From Solirubrobacterales bacterium (lineage in GTDB: Bacteria; Actinomycetota; Thermoleophilia; Solirubrobacterales; Solirubrobacteraceae), in NCBI GenBank assembly GCA_019240655.1, contig JAFAXX010000031.1, positions 1 through 55,094 of the forward strand: a DNA stretch of 55,094 nucleotides, in the 5' to 3' direction. Positions 41,489 through 54,389 of the stretch are shown piece by piece. The translations under genes and the position numbers were made by a program. The first letter of the stretch is position 1, and each line of letters begins with the position of its first letter. Under the pieces are notes generated by a model. It was not told where the DNA came from and ran no database searches. It was given only the letters and a program-made list of their open reading frames with translations.

Positions 41489-43186
41489 ATGGCAACTGAA
41501 ACCGAATACGTCGACGCCGGCACTGCCGTCGGCCAGCAGACCCTGAGCGCCGTCGTCGGGCGGGCACCGGCGGTGACCAAGGGGGTGAACTACGAACGAA
41601 TCCTCAAGGCCCGCTCGGAGCCGCACAACTGGCTGACTTACTACGGCGCCTACGACGGACAGCGCTATAGCCCGCTGGACCAGATCAACACCAGCAACGT
41701 CAACCGCCTGACTCCGGCGTGGATCTTCCAGTGCGGCTCGATGGGCATGCACTCGGGGGCGTCGACGTACTCGTTCGAGGCCGCGCCGATCGTCGTCGAC
41801 GGAGTCATGTACGTCGCCGGTTGGGACGGCTGGGTGTGGGCGCTGAACGCCGGCACCGGACAGGAGCTGTGGCGCTACAAGCACGCCTCCCCTTACGACG
41901 TGTCGCTCTGCTGCGGCAACGTTAACCGCGGGGTCGCCGTCGCCCACGGAAAGGTCTTCGTCACCACCCTGAACGCCCATGTGGTCGCGCTCGACGCCGA
42001 AACCGGCAAGGCGATCTGGGATCAGGTCTACGGCGACGTGCGAGCCGGCGAGAGCGCCACCGTCGCCCCGCTGATCGTCAAGGACATGGTCATCGTCGGG
42101 AGCTCCGGCGGCGAGTTCGGGGTGCGCGGCCACGCCGACGCCTTCAAGCTCGAGACCGGTGAGCGCGTCTGGCGCTGCTACATGGTTCCGGCCCCCGGGG
42201 AGCCGGGGTCCGATACCTGGCCGTCCGACGGCGAGGCCTGGGCGCGGGGTGGTGCGAACTGCTGGACCACCCCCACGTTCGACCCCGAGCTCAACCTCCT
42301 GTACTTCAATACAGGCAACCCGTGCCCCGACTTCGACGGGGGGGTTCGCGAGGGCGACAACCTGTACACGGACTGCGTCGTGGCGGTCGACCCCGACAAC
42401 GGGCAGATCAAGGCGCACTACCAGTACACCCCACACGACGTGTGGGATTACGACAGCACGATGGAGAACATCCTGTTCGAAATGGACGGGAAGAAGTGCT
42501 CCGGGCACTTCGACAAGAACGGGTACTTCTTCGTCCTGGATCGCACGGACTGCAGCCTGATCCGGGTGGTGCCGTTCGTCGACCGCATCACCTGGGGCGA
42601 GATCGACGCCAAGGGCAAGGTGACACCGAAGGTGTTCCCCGACAAGGAGGGTGACCCGGTTCACTTCTGGCCCGGCCCGGCCGGCGCCAAGGAATGGACG
42701 CATGCGGCGTATAGCCCGAAGACGGGACTCTTCTATTGCCCAGTGCAGGACATCGGTGCAACCGCCACCCGGCGGCGCCGGGAGTTCAAGGAGAGCATCC
42801 CCTACTGGGGCGCGGGCGTGAACGTGGACCTCGAGGACATCGCGGGCTCGATCTCCGCCTTCGATCCGGCCACGGGCGAGGAGAAGTGGCGCTGGCGCAA
42901 CGACCAGCCGATGTGCGCGTCGGTGCTCGCCACCGCGGGCGACCTGGTGTTCGCCGGCGCTCCCTCCGGGGAGTTCCGGGCGCTGAACGCCAGCACCGGC
43001 GAGCTGCTGTGGGAGTTCCAGTGCGGAAGCGGCCACCACAGCAGCCCCTCGACCTACACCATCGACGGTCGGCAGTTCATCGCCGTGCCGACCGGATGGG
43101 GGGCCTGGACCGAGGGGTTCCTTCCCGGGATGCTCGGGGCGGCGGGAGGAGCCGCGCTCATCGCCTTCGCGCTGCCCGAGAAGTAG
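41489..43186 (+). CDS. xoxF: Lanthanide-type PQQ-dependent alcohol (methanol) dehydrogenase, leaderless
   Basis: A 565-residue eight-bladed propeller quinoprotein that oxidises methanol or another primary alcohol. The vicinal disulfide is Cys141-Cys142 (SLCCGNVNRG). Metal ligands are Glu209 (SGGEFGVRG), Asn277 (TGNPC), Asp320 and the extra Asp322 of VWDYDST, the mark of lanthanide enzymes. Trp259 can stack on PQQ. XoxF proteins are normally about 600 residues with a signal peptide; here the N-terminus is MATETEYVDAGTAVGQQ and an in-frame TAG lies only 11 codons upstream, so none exists. AAAGGAG precedes the ATG. PQQ can be supplied by pqqABCDE in this window. Confidence 0.9.
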   Translation: MATETEYVDAGTAVGQQTLSAVVGRAPAVTKGVNYERILKARSEPHNWLTYYGAYDGQRYSPLDQINTSNVNRLTPAWIFQCGSMGMHSGASTYSFEAAPIVVDGVMYVAGWDGWVWALNAGTGQELWRYKHASPYDVSLCCGNVNRGVAVAHGKVFVTTLNAHVVALDAETGKAIWDQVYGDVRAGESATVAPLIVKDMVIVGSSGGEFGVRGHADAFKLETGERVWRCYMVPAPGEPGSDTWPSDGEAWARGGANCWTTPTFDPELNLLYFNTGNPCPDFDGGVREGDNLYTDCVVAVDPDNGQIKAHYQYTPHDVWDYDSTMENILFEMDGKKCSGHFDKNGYFFVLDRTDCSLIRVVPFVDRITWGEIDAKGKVTPKVFPDKEGDPVHFWPGPAGAKEWTHAAYSPKTGLFYCPVQDIGATATRRRREFKESIPYWGAGVNVDLEDIAGSISAFDPATGEEKWRWRNDQPMCASVLATAGDLVFAGAPSGEFRALNASTGELLWEFQCGSGHHSSPSTYTIDGRQFIAVPTGWGAWTEGFLPGMLGAAGGAALIAFALPEK

Positions 43187-43211
43187 GGCAGCGGACGAAG
43201 CGGTCAGCGAT

Positions 43212-43249
43212 CGATCTGCCACGTCCCCCGCGCGGGACGTGGCAGATCG
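43212..43249 (+). terminator. Hairpin terminator after the XoxF-like gene
   Basis: CGATCTGCCACGTCCC pairs perfectly with GGGACGTGGCAGATCG (16 base pairs, six-base loop), 25 bases after the stop. There is no U tract, as is common in high-GC genomes. It separates the dehydrogenase from the transporter gene. Confidence 0.65.
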
Positions 43250-43261
43250 CCGCGCAACGGC

Positions 43262-43801
43262 ATGATCGGAAGTCTCCTCCTCCTGGGCTTCACCCTCAGC
43301 CTGGACAACTTTCGGACCGCCGCGGTGCTCGGAGCGCTTTCGCTCAGCTGGCGGCGGTCGCTGCGGGTCGCGCTGGTATTCGGGTTCTGGGATGGCGTCG
43401 CCCCGGCGGTCGGGATCATCGCGGGCGGTTACGTGGGCGAGCGGATCGGCTCGACCGCCGACACCGCGGCGGCGATCGCGCTGTTCGCCTACGGCCTGTA
43501 CCTCGTCGTCCAAGCCTGGCGGACCGCCGAGCCCGACGAGCCGGACGAGCGGTGGGCGCTGTTCGGTCTTCCGGTTCCCCTGAGCGTCGACAACGTGGTC
43601 GCCGGCACGAGCCTCGGCCTGCTCGGGTACTCGCCCTGGCTTGCGCCGCCGCTGTTCGGCGGGATCACCGTCGTGATGTCGCTCGCCGGGTTGCTGCTCG
43701 GCCGCGTCGGCGCGCGCCTGATCCCGATCCGGCCTGACCTGCTCACCGGTGTCGGCCTCGTCGTCATGGCGGTCCTGGTCGGATTCGGGCTGGTCGGCTG
43801 A
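43262..43801 (+). CDS. MntP-family (manganese efflux type) membrane protein
   Basis: A 179-residue protein with six hydrophobic segments and the two Asp-Asn motifs of the MntP/LysE-like fold, SLDNFRTAAVLGAL near residue 13 and SVDNVVAGTSLG near residue 107. MntP exports Mn2+. Being next to a lanthanide-type dehydrogenase makes a role in metal homeostasis for that enzyme an open possibility. It begins 12 bases after the terminator. The stretch 43802-44094 holds no gene I can support. Confidence 0.75.
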   Translation: MIGSLLLLGFTLSLDNFRTAAVLGALSLSWRRSLRVALVFGFWDGVAPAVGIIAGGYVGERIGSTADTAAAIALFAYGLYLVVQAWRTAEPDEPDERWALFGLPVPLSVDNVVAGTSLGLLGYSPWLAPPLFGGITVVMSLAGLLLGRVGARLIPIRPDLLTGVGLVVMAVLVGFGLVG

Positions 43802-44094
43802 TCCCGCGCGCCCAGGCCAGGGGCCGGCCGACCCTCCTGGGTCGCCTTGCGCCGCTGGATCAGCGACTGGGAGCTCGCCGAATACCTCCACCACCTCTAG
43901 CGCCGGCCATGACCCTTCACCGAATCCAACCGGACCTGCTCCGCCCCCGCCCTCACCCTCGCCGGCGCCACCCCGCGACAGCCCGCTCCCGCCGCCGCCG
44001 CCCCCGAACGGCCAGGGCACTTTGGTACTTTGCCGCCATGGACGATGACGAGCTGCTCGGACCGGGCCCCGACCACGTCGAGGGATAGCGCCGC

Positions 44095-44898
44095 GTGCTC
44101 GCCAAATCCAGCTTCTGGCCGAGCTTCTTCGCTCGCATCGTCGGGCGTCTGCAGTGGAATCCGGCGGCCATCGACCTCACCCCGGACGCTCGCGCCTGGC
44201 TCGAGCTACCGTCCGCGCGTCGCGAGCGCCTGACCACGCTGCTGGCCGGCTTCCACGTCGCGGAGGACGCCGTGGCCGAGCACCTTGCGCCGTTCACGTT
44301 CGCGGCCGAGAACACCCCGATGACCTCCGACCAGACGCTGGTGGCCTGGGTCTTCTTCCTCCAGCGCCGCGACGAGCAGCGTCATGCCGTGCTCTTCGAC
44401 CGCATCGCCGCCGAGGTGCTCGGGCTGCCCGGAGCCACCCCCGAGGAGCGGCGCGAGGCGGCCCGGGCGCATGCCCCCTCCGCGTTGCTCGAGCTCTTCG
44501 AGGGCCGGCTGCCCGAGCTGGCCGGCGAGCTCGCGGCCGGCCGCAGCGGACTCGGCGAGGGCATCGCCCTCTACCACATGGTGCTCGAGGGGATCGTGTT
44601 CGCCGCCGGGCAACGCGCCCTGCTCGACGACCTCGAGGACGGCGCCCTGCCCGGGGTGCGCGAGGGGGTCGAGCGCGTCGAGCGTGACGAGCGGTGGCAC
44701 ATCGGCTTCGGACTGCGCTGCCTGACCGAGGCGAATCCCTCACCGGAGCTCATCGACGACATTGTCGCCCGGGCCGGGGATGCCGTCGACGCCTGGGGCG
44801 ACGCCGTCCCCCCGGCGACGCGGGCGAGCATCGCGCCGATGTGTGCGCGGCGGCTGTCGGTGGCCGGGCTGATCGAGAAGCGAGCGGCGGCGGCGTAG
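44095..44898 (+). CDS. R2-like diiron carboxylate protein, amber codon near 5' end
   Basis: A 267-residue ferritin-like protein of the ribonucleotide-reductase R2/R2-like oxidase group. Metal ligands are suggested by FHVAEDAVAEH, RRDEQRHAVLF (ExxH), MVLEGIVF and ERDERWHIGFG (ExxH). WNPAAIDLTPDARAW at the start is an R2-like signature. A GTG start is annotated. In the same frame an ATG at 44038 opens a 16-codon stretch (MDDDELLGPGPDHVEG) that ends at a TAG three codons before this GTG, so the ancestral gene may have been longer and lost its true N-terminus to a nonsense change. Metal content and activity are unknown. Confidence 0.75.
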   Translation: MLAKSSFWPSFFARIVGRLQWNPAAIDLTPDARAWLELPSARRERLTTLLAGFHVAEDAVAEHLAPFTFAAENTPMTSDQTLVAWVFFLQRRDEQRHAVLFDRIAAEVLGLPGATPEERREAARAHAPSALLELFEGRLPELAGELAAGRSGLGEGIALYHMVLEGIVFAAGQRALLDDLEDGALPGVREGVERVERDERWHIGFGLRCLTEANPSPELIDDIVARAGDAVDAWGDAVPPATRASIAPMCARRLSVAGLIEKRAAAA

Positions 44899-44908
44899 CG
44901 GCCGAAGG

Positions 44909-45775
44909 TCACATCTCCTGGCCGCCGTTGACGTTGAGCACCGCGCCGGTGATGAACGAGGAGTAGTCCGAGGCGAGGAAGTGGACCGCCCGAGCGATCT
45001 CGTCGGGCCGGCCGAGCCTCCCGACCGGGATCTGCGCCTTGATCCGCTCTAGCACCTTCTCCGGAACGTGCTCGAGCATCTCGGTGGCGATGAACCCGGG
45101 CGCGACCGCGTTGATCGTCAGACCGATCGAGTCCTCGGTCAGCCTGCCCTCCTTGGCGAGCAAAAAGCACACCTCCCGCGCGAGCGTCTTCGTCAGTCCG
45201 AACAGCCCCGACTTGGACGCCGCATAGTTCGCCTGCCCGATGTTGCCGATCTCGCCGATGATCGAGGAGATGTTGATGATCCGCCCGGTGCCGCGCTCGA
45301 TCATGTGGGGCAGAACCGCCTGACTCATGAAGAACGCGCCCGACAGGTTGACCGCGATCACCTTGTACCAGTCCTCGTCGGCCATCTTCAGCACGGTCTT
45401 GTCGATCGTGATCCCGGCGTTGTTGACCAGGATGTCCAACCGGCCGTGGCGCTCGATCACCGCGGCGATCGTCCGCCGGCAGTCCTCGGCTGAGGCAACG
45501 TTGCCCTGGTGGATGCTGACGTCGACGCCGTGGTCGCGCAGCTGCGCGCGCAGTTGATCGGCGTGCTCGGCGTCACGGCCGTAGCCGGCAGCGACAATCG
45601 CTCCCTGCTCGGCGAAGCTGCGGCTGATCGCCGCCCCGATTCCCCGGGTGCCGCCGGTGACGAAGACCACGCGGCCGGTCATCCGCGGCCGGCGGTGATC
45701 GGCCGGGAAGACGTCGCTCTCCGGTGGAAGCACGGTTGGCGGCGGTGGCGACCCGGTAGGTGGGTGCGTGGTCAT
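44909..45775 (-). CDS. Acetoacetyl-CoA reductase-like SDR (PhaB type)
   Basis: A 288-residue SDR. After a ~30-residue Pro-rich lead, the core is GRVVFVTGGTRGIGAAISRSF, NNAGITIDKTVLKMADEDWYKVIAVNLSGAFFMSQAVLPHM, ISSIIGEIGNIGQANYAASKSG (catalytic Ser, Tyr, Lys) and PGFIATEML. TVLKM and GQANYAASK fit PhaB/FabG enzymes that reduce acetoacetyl-CoA with NADPH for polyhydroxybutyrate. No phaA or phaC is in the window, so a FabG-like role is also possible. GAGGAG precedes the ATG. Confidence 0.82.
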   Translation of the reverse strand: MTTHPPTGSPPPPTVLPPESDVFPADHRRPRMTGRVVFVTGGTRGIGAAISRSFAEQGAIVAAGYGRDAEHADQLRAQLRDHGVDVSIHQGNVASAEDCRRTIAAVIERHGRLDILVNNAGITIDKTVLKMADEDWYKVIAVNLSGAFFMSQAVLPHMIERGTGRIINISSIIGEIGNIGQANYAASKSGLFGLTKTLAREVCFLLAKEGRLTEDSIGLTINAVAPGFIATEMLEHVPEKVLERIKAQIPVGRLGRPDEIARAVHFLASDYSSFITGAVLNVNGGQEM

Positions 45776-45976
45776 GGTCGTCTCCTCTCGACCCGGGTTG
45801 TGCTCTGGGGCTCCCGCGGCCATGGTTTGCGACCCACGGTAAGCGTCGAGCGCAACCGTGCCATCGGGGCGCGACCCTGGCCTCGGTCGGTAGTTGTGTG
45901 CAACCCGGGCCTCGCCGGATGCCTGTGCGGCGACCCGGGACAGCCTCCTCGGAGATGAGCGACTAAGCTGGCGCCA

Positions 45977-47131
45977 GTGAGCGCCGGTTCTTCTCCATCG
46001 CCACAGCCATTCCGGGTAGTGATCGTCGGCGGCGGCGTCGCCGGAATCGAGGCGGGGCTGGCGCTCCGCGACCTGGCGGGTGACCGCGTCGACCTACGTC
46101 TGCTCTCGCCGAGCCGGGAGTTCGTCTACCGGCCGTTGACGGTTCGGGAGCCCTTCGGGTTCGCCCGGGCCCGGCGCTATCCGACCGCTGCGGTCGCCGC
46201 CGACCTCGGCGCGGAGTGGATCGAGGACAGCCTGGCCGCGGTCGACCCGGTCGCCCGCACCGTGCAGTGCCGTACCGAGCCGCCGATCGATTTCGACGCC
46301 GTGCTGCTCGTGCTCGGCGCGCAGGCCCGCCCGCGCTACGCGCACGCGACGACGATCGACGACCGCCACCTCGATGAGCTGCTGCACGGCGTGATCCAGG
46401 ATGTCGAGGCCGGCTATGTCAACCGGCTGGGGTTCTTGATTCCGGCCCGGATGGCGTGGCCGTTGCCGATCTATGAGCTGGCCCTCACGATTTCGACGCG
46501 GGCCTACGACTCGAACGTCGATATGGCGTTCACGATCGTGACCCCGGAAGACACGCCCTTGGCCATCTTCGGCATGGAGGGCAGCCGAGCAGTGGCGGAG
46601 CTGCTCGCCGAGCGCAACATCGAGGTGATCACCTCCGCCTACGCCGAAGTGCCTGACTCGCGCACCGTCGAGATCAGCCCCGGCGAGCGCAGACTCGAAT
46701 TCGACCGAGTCATCGCGCTTCCCGAGCTCGAGGGTCCCGCCGTCCCCGGCCTCCCGGAAGCGCCCGACGGCTTCATCCCGGTCGACGACCACGGACAGGT
46801 CCGCGGGCTCGAGCGCGTCTACGCCGCCGGAGACGCCACCGACTTCCCGGTCAAGCACGGCGGAATCGCCGCGCAACAGGCCGACACCGCCGCCGCGGCG
46901 ATCGCCGCGCTGGCCGGCGCGCCGGTCGAGCCTCAGGCGTTTCGCCCGATGGTCCAGGGGATGCTGCTGACCGGCGAGAGACCCGTGTACCTGAGCGCGC
47001 ACCTCGAGGGCGGCCACGGCTCGAGCTCGGAGGTCTCCCGCGAGCCGCCCGCGCAGCCGCCGAGGAAGATCTCGGCCAAGTACCTGAGTCCGTACCTGGA
47101 CGAGCGCGAGCTCGGTGAGAGGGCGTCATAG
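45977..47131 (+). CDS. FAD/NAD(P)-binding oxidoreductase (NDH-2/SQR-like)
   Basis: A 384-residue flavoprotein of the pyridine nucleotide-disulfide fold. The FAD motif is VVIVGGGVAGIEAGLALRDL near residue 14, a second dinucleotide region follows, and VYAAGDATDFPVKHGGIAAQQAD is the C-terminal FAD-binding signature. No redox-active CxxC is present, so it resembles type II NADH dehydrogenases or sulfide:quinone reductases but lacks the latter's conserved cysteines. GTG start. It diverges from the PhaB-like gene with a 201-base gap in which I see no clear promoter. Confidence 0.8.
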   Translation: MSAGSSPSPQPFRVVIVGGGVAGIEAGLALRDLAGDRVDLRLLSPSREFVYRPLTVREPFGFARARRYPTAAVAADLGAEWIEDSLAAVDPVARTVQCRTEPPIDFDAVLLVLGAQARPRYAHATTIDDRHLDELLHGVIQDVEAGYVNRLGFLIPARMAWPLPIYELALTISTRAYDSNVDMAFTIVTPEDTPLAIFGMEGSRAVAELLAERNIEVITSAYAEVPDSRTVEISPGERRLEFDRVIALPELEGPAVPGLPEAPDGFIPVDDHGQVRGLERVYAAGDATDFPVKHGGIAAQQADTAAAAIAALAGAPVEPQAFRPMVQGMLLTGERPVYLSAHLEGGHGSSSEVSREPPAQPPRKISAKYLSPYLDERELGERAS

Positions 47132-47241
47132 CATGAACGCTCGCGTCTGTTGACCTCGCCGGGATAGGCGCGGCAAAGTACTGAATCGGGTCGGGCGGCG
47201 GCCCGGATGATCGGGGTTTTACGCGCGCGTAGCTTGCGCCC

Positions 47242-47774
47242 ATGACCGATGCGCTCACCGCGCTCGACTCCACGTTCCTCGAGCTCGAGCAGCAGGACGA
47301 CGGGGCGCTGATGCACATCGGCGGGGTGATGGTGTTCGACCCGCTGCCCGGAGGCGGCACTCCCACGGTGGCGGAGCTGTGCGCGAACCTGGCGCCGCGG
47401 CTCGGCTTGCTGCCTCGCTACTCGCAGCGGCTGTCTTCGCCCCGCACCGGCCGGCTCTCGTGGCCGCGCTGGACCGAGGACGAGCGCTTCGATCTCGCCG
47501 CCCACATCGGACACGCGGTGCTCCCCGCGCCGGGCGGACGCGCGGAGCTGTGCCGATGGGCGGCTGACTTCTACTCCCACCGGCTCGACCGGACCCGTCC
47601 ATTGTGGGAGATGGCGCTGATTACGGGGCTGGCAGATGGACGCTGGGGACTCGCCCACAAGACGCACCATTGCCTGGTCGACGGCGTCGGGTCGGTCGAC
47701 GTCGCCTACCTGCTGCTCGATGCCGAGCCGGCGCCGGGCGAGCGCGAGGCTAAGGCTCCCGCGCCGGCGCACCA
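47242..47774 (+). pseudogene. Truncated WS/DGAT acyltransferase (5' part only)
   Basis: The first ~178 codons of a wax ester synthase/diacylglycerol acyltransferase: LTALDSTFLELEQQDDGALMHIGGVMVFDP is the normal N-terminus and THHCLVDGVGSVD contains the catalytic HHxxxDG motif near residue 146. Full proteins have about 460 residues. Homology stops near [17 protein letters not shown] and the sequence passes straight into part of a different gene in another frame. The fragment still opens with ATG and could be translated to 47826, but it lacks the second half of the fold. Confidence 0.8.
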
Positions 47775-48143
47775 ATCGGCGATATCCAGGGCGGGACGAC
47801 CAGAGAGGGCATCCACCTCGGGGTGATGGCGGGGACGCTCGACCTGGTCCAGCGCGCCTACCTGGGCACCGAGATCCGCGGCGACGTCCTGTAGTTCCGC
47901 CCGCGCCTGGCCGACGCCGAGCTCGCCAAGCGCCTGGACGGACTGGCGCTGCAGATGCAGTTCCGGCGCACGCCGTTGGCGATCTCGCTCGACTCGGGCG
48001 AGCTCACCATCGAGGTTCCGGCCGACGGCTACAGTGCGCCGGTCCGGGTGCGCGTCGGCGAGGAGGTCCGCGAGCTGCGCTGCGGGGAGCGGGCCACCTT
48101 CGCGGTCGCCTCGGCCAGTGCGCCTTCGGCGAAGCTCAGCTGA
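47775..48143 (+). pseudogene. 3' fragment of a GH65 (trehalose/kojibiose phosphorylase type) gene
   Basis: In the frame starting here the DNA reads [20 protein letters not shown], then [19 protein letters not shown], a TAG, and FRPRLADAELAKRLDGLALQMQFRRTPLAISL. This is the C-terminal end of glycoside hydrolase family 65 phosphorylases; the TAG replaces the usual Trp of DVLWFNPRL. About 122 codons remain, without the catalytic barrel's start. It is fused out of frame to the WS/DGAT fragment. The stop overlaps the DHOD-like gene by eight bases. Confidence 0.8.
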
Positions 48144-49145
48144 GGCTGTAGCTGCCGGCGTTGGCGGCCCGCAGCGCGATCACGTAGCCGGCGCGCTCGT
48201 GAGCGGCTTGATCGGTGTCGGGCGGCACCGAGAGCATGCCCCGCACCTCGTCGAGCGAGTGGAAGCGGTGGCGCTCCATCCAGGCCGAGAGTCCGTCGAG
48301 CAGCACGTGCGCGTGCTCCGGCCCATGTCTGAGCAGAGCCGAGGTGCTCATCACCACGTCCGCCCCGGCAAGCAGGTACTTGGCGATGTCGGCGGCGTCC
48401 CAGACTCCGGTGGTCGCGGCCAGCGACGCGCGCAGACGGCCGTGCAACAGCGCGATCCAGGTTCGCGGCAGGCGCGCGTCACGCGGACTCGAGAGCCCGA
48501 TGTCGGCGACCACAGCTAGCGCCTCGGGGTCGATGTCGGGTTGCAGGAAGCGGTTGAACAACACGAGCGCGTCGGCGCCGGCGTCGTCCAGGCGCATGGC
48601 GAGCTCGCCGGTCGAGCTGAAGTACGGCGAGAGCTTGACCGCGACGGGCACCGTGACCGCGTCCTTGACCCGGCCCAGCACCTCGAGGTGGCGCTCCTCC
48701 ACGTCGCGACCGGAGATGGCCGGATCGCCCGGCAGGTAGTAGACGTTGAGCTCGATCGCCGCCGCGCCGGCGTCCTGCATCGAGCGGGCATAGCCGGTCC
48801 AGCCCTCTGGCGTGGCGCCGTTGAGGCTGGCGATCACCGGCACCTCGACGGCGTCCGCCGCCCGTTCGATCAGGGTGAGATAGTGGCGCGGGGTGGCGTC
48901 CTCGTCGACCACGTCCGGGAAGTAGTCGAGCGCCTCGGCGAAACTGTCGGCCGGGCCGTCGATGATCTCGGCGTCGCGCACGCCCTGCTCGCGCAGTTGC
49001 TCCTCGAACAGCGAGTACAGGACGACCGCGCCGACGCCGGCGTCGGCCAGGCGCCGCACTCCGTCGACCGAGTACGACAGGGGCGAGGCCGAGGCCACGA
49101 GCGGGTTGCGCAGCCGCAGACCCATGTAGGCGGTGGTGAGATCGA

Positions 49146-49149
<4 letters not shown>
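48136..49149 (-). CDS. Dihydroorotate dehydrogenase-like flavoprotein
   Basis: A 337-residue TIM-barrel flavoprotein of the DHOD family: YMGLRLRNPLVASASPLSYSVDGVRRLADAGVGAVVLYSLFEEQ, IASLNGATPEGWTGYARSMQDAGAAAIELNVYYLP, VAVKLSPYF and LAGADVVMSTSALLRHG. True PyrD features are only partly kept, and such proteins are commonly encoded directly after nifJ in actinobacteria, as here (four-base overlap). The reaction is unknown; an electron-transfer role linked to PFOR is possible. Confidence 0.85.
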
Positions 49150-52696
<3,547 letters not shown>

Positions 52697-52697
<1 letters not shown>

Positions 52698-54388
52698 CAG
52701 CGTGCGAACCTTTGCGGGTCGGCCGTCGCCTCGGGGGCCACGAACGCTTCGGGAGGGCGTTCGGCGCTCTCCGGGATCATCTCGATCGAGTGCACCGGAC
52801 ACTGCTCGAAGCATTCGCGGCAGCCGGTGCAGCGGTCGTAGTCGAACATGTACCGGCGCCCCTCGCCGAGCCTGATCACCGCGTCCTCCGGACACACGCC
52901 GAAGCACCCGTCGCACTCGCAGCAGTTGCCGCAGGACAGGCACCGGCGCGCCTCGAAGGTCGCCTCGGCGTCCGACAGGCCGCCGACCACCTCGCCGAAA
53001 TCCGAGACCCGTCGCGACGGCTCGAGTTCGGGCTGGCGCCGGCGGGCCGCGTCGCCGAAGTACCACAGGTGCAGCAGCTCAAACGGCGCCGGCGGATGCT
53101 TGGGCGCACGCACGCTCGCCACGCCCCGGAGCCACGCGTCGATCTCCCGAGCGGCGCGCTTGCCATGGCCCACGCCGACGGTGACCGTGCGCTCGCCGGG
53201 AACCATGTCCCCGCCGGAGAACACTCCCGGCGCGCCGGTCATCAGCGAGGGCGAGACGCGAACGGTCCCGTCGGACTCGAACTCCACGCCGGGAACGGAG
53301 CGCAGGAACCGCGTGTCGGTGTCCTGGCCGAGGGCCAGGATCACCGTGTCGGCGGCCAGCGTCTCCAGTCGCCCGGTCGGCTGGGGGAAGCCCGACTCGT
53401 CGAGCTCCATCACCTCGACCTGGAGCTCGGCGCCCTCCATCGCCTTGATCGTGCGCAGCCAGTTGATCCGCACGCCCTCCTTCTCGGCGTCCGCGGCCTC
53501 CTCTTCGTGGGCGGGCATCTGCTCGCGGGTGCGTCGGTAGACGATCAGCGCCTCCTCGGCGCCGAGCCGCCGCGCCGTCCGGGCGGCGTCCATAGCCGTG
53601 TTGCCGCCGCCATAGACCGCGACGCGCCGCCCGATCACCGCCGGCTGGCCCGACGCCACGCCGCGCAGGAACGAGACTGCGTCGACGATCGGCCCCGCGT
53701 CCACCGCCGGGATCTGCACTCGCTTGGAGAGGTGGGCGCCGACCGCCACGAAGACCGCGTCGAAGCCGCCCTCGCGCCGCTCCTCCTCGAGGTCGCTGAC
53801 GCGATGGCCGCTCGCGAAGCGGACGCCGAGCGCCGCGATCCGATCGATCTCGATCCTGAGCACGTCGCGCGGCATCCGGTACGCGGGGATCCCGTAGCGC
53901 ATCATCCCGCCCGGCTCAGGGCCGGCGTCGCGCACCTCGACCTCGTGGCCGCGGCGCGCAAGATGGTAGGCGGCCGACAGGCCGCTCGGCCCGGCGCCGA
54001 CGACCAGCACCCGCTTGCCGGTGCGGACCGGCGGCGGTTCGAACAACCATCCCTGTTCTCGGGCCAGATCGCCGAGGAACCGTTCGACCGCGTGAATCGA
54101 CACCGCGCTGTCGAGGTTGGCCCGGTTGCAGCTGGTCTCGCACGGGTGATAGCAAACCCGTCCGTGGATGGCGGCGAATGGATTGTCCTCGACGAGCTTG
54201 CGCCAGGCCACCTCGTGCTTGCCCTCCTGGGCGTGCGCAAGCCACACCTGGATGTTCTCTCCGGCCGGACAGGCGGAGTTGCAGGGCGGCAGCAGGTCCA
54301 CGTACACGGGGCGCTCGGTCCGAACCGGACCGGCGCGCGCGCGGTCGTGCAGCAGATCCGGCAGCGCGGCGATATCTCGCGGGGCCAC
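52697..54388 (-). CDS. GltD-like NAD(P)H flavoprotein with extra ferredoxin domain
   Basis: A 563-residue protein related to the glutamate synthase small subunit. The N-terminal Fe-S part is PPCNSACPAGENIQVWL and CYHPCETSCNR, the FAD motif GAGPSGLSAAYHLARRGHEV lies near residue 130, and the NADPH motif GGGNTAMDAARTARRLGA near 270. Unlike GltD it ends in an eight-Cys ferredoxin domain, CLSCGNCCECDGCFGVCP and CTGCRECFEQCP. No large gltB is adjacent; being one base from nifJ suggests it exchanges electrons between NAD(P)H and the ferredoxin of PFOR. GTG start. Confidence 0.88.
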
Positions 54389-54389
54389 G

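Noticed and set aside
43838-43900. Short open stretch ending WISDWELAEYLHHL after the MntP-like gene
   Set aside because: No start codon or ribosome site and too short to place in a family; may be a worn remnant but cannot be supported.
44025-47181. GTACTTTGCCG at 44025-44035 and its inverse at 47171-47181, both before genes
   Set aside because: A shared 11-mer is expected many times by chance in 55 kb; no further similarity surrounds it.
47775-48143. Possible recoding of the TAG in the GH65 segment
   Set aside because: The gene also lacks its 5' two thirds, so simple decay explains the stop.
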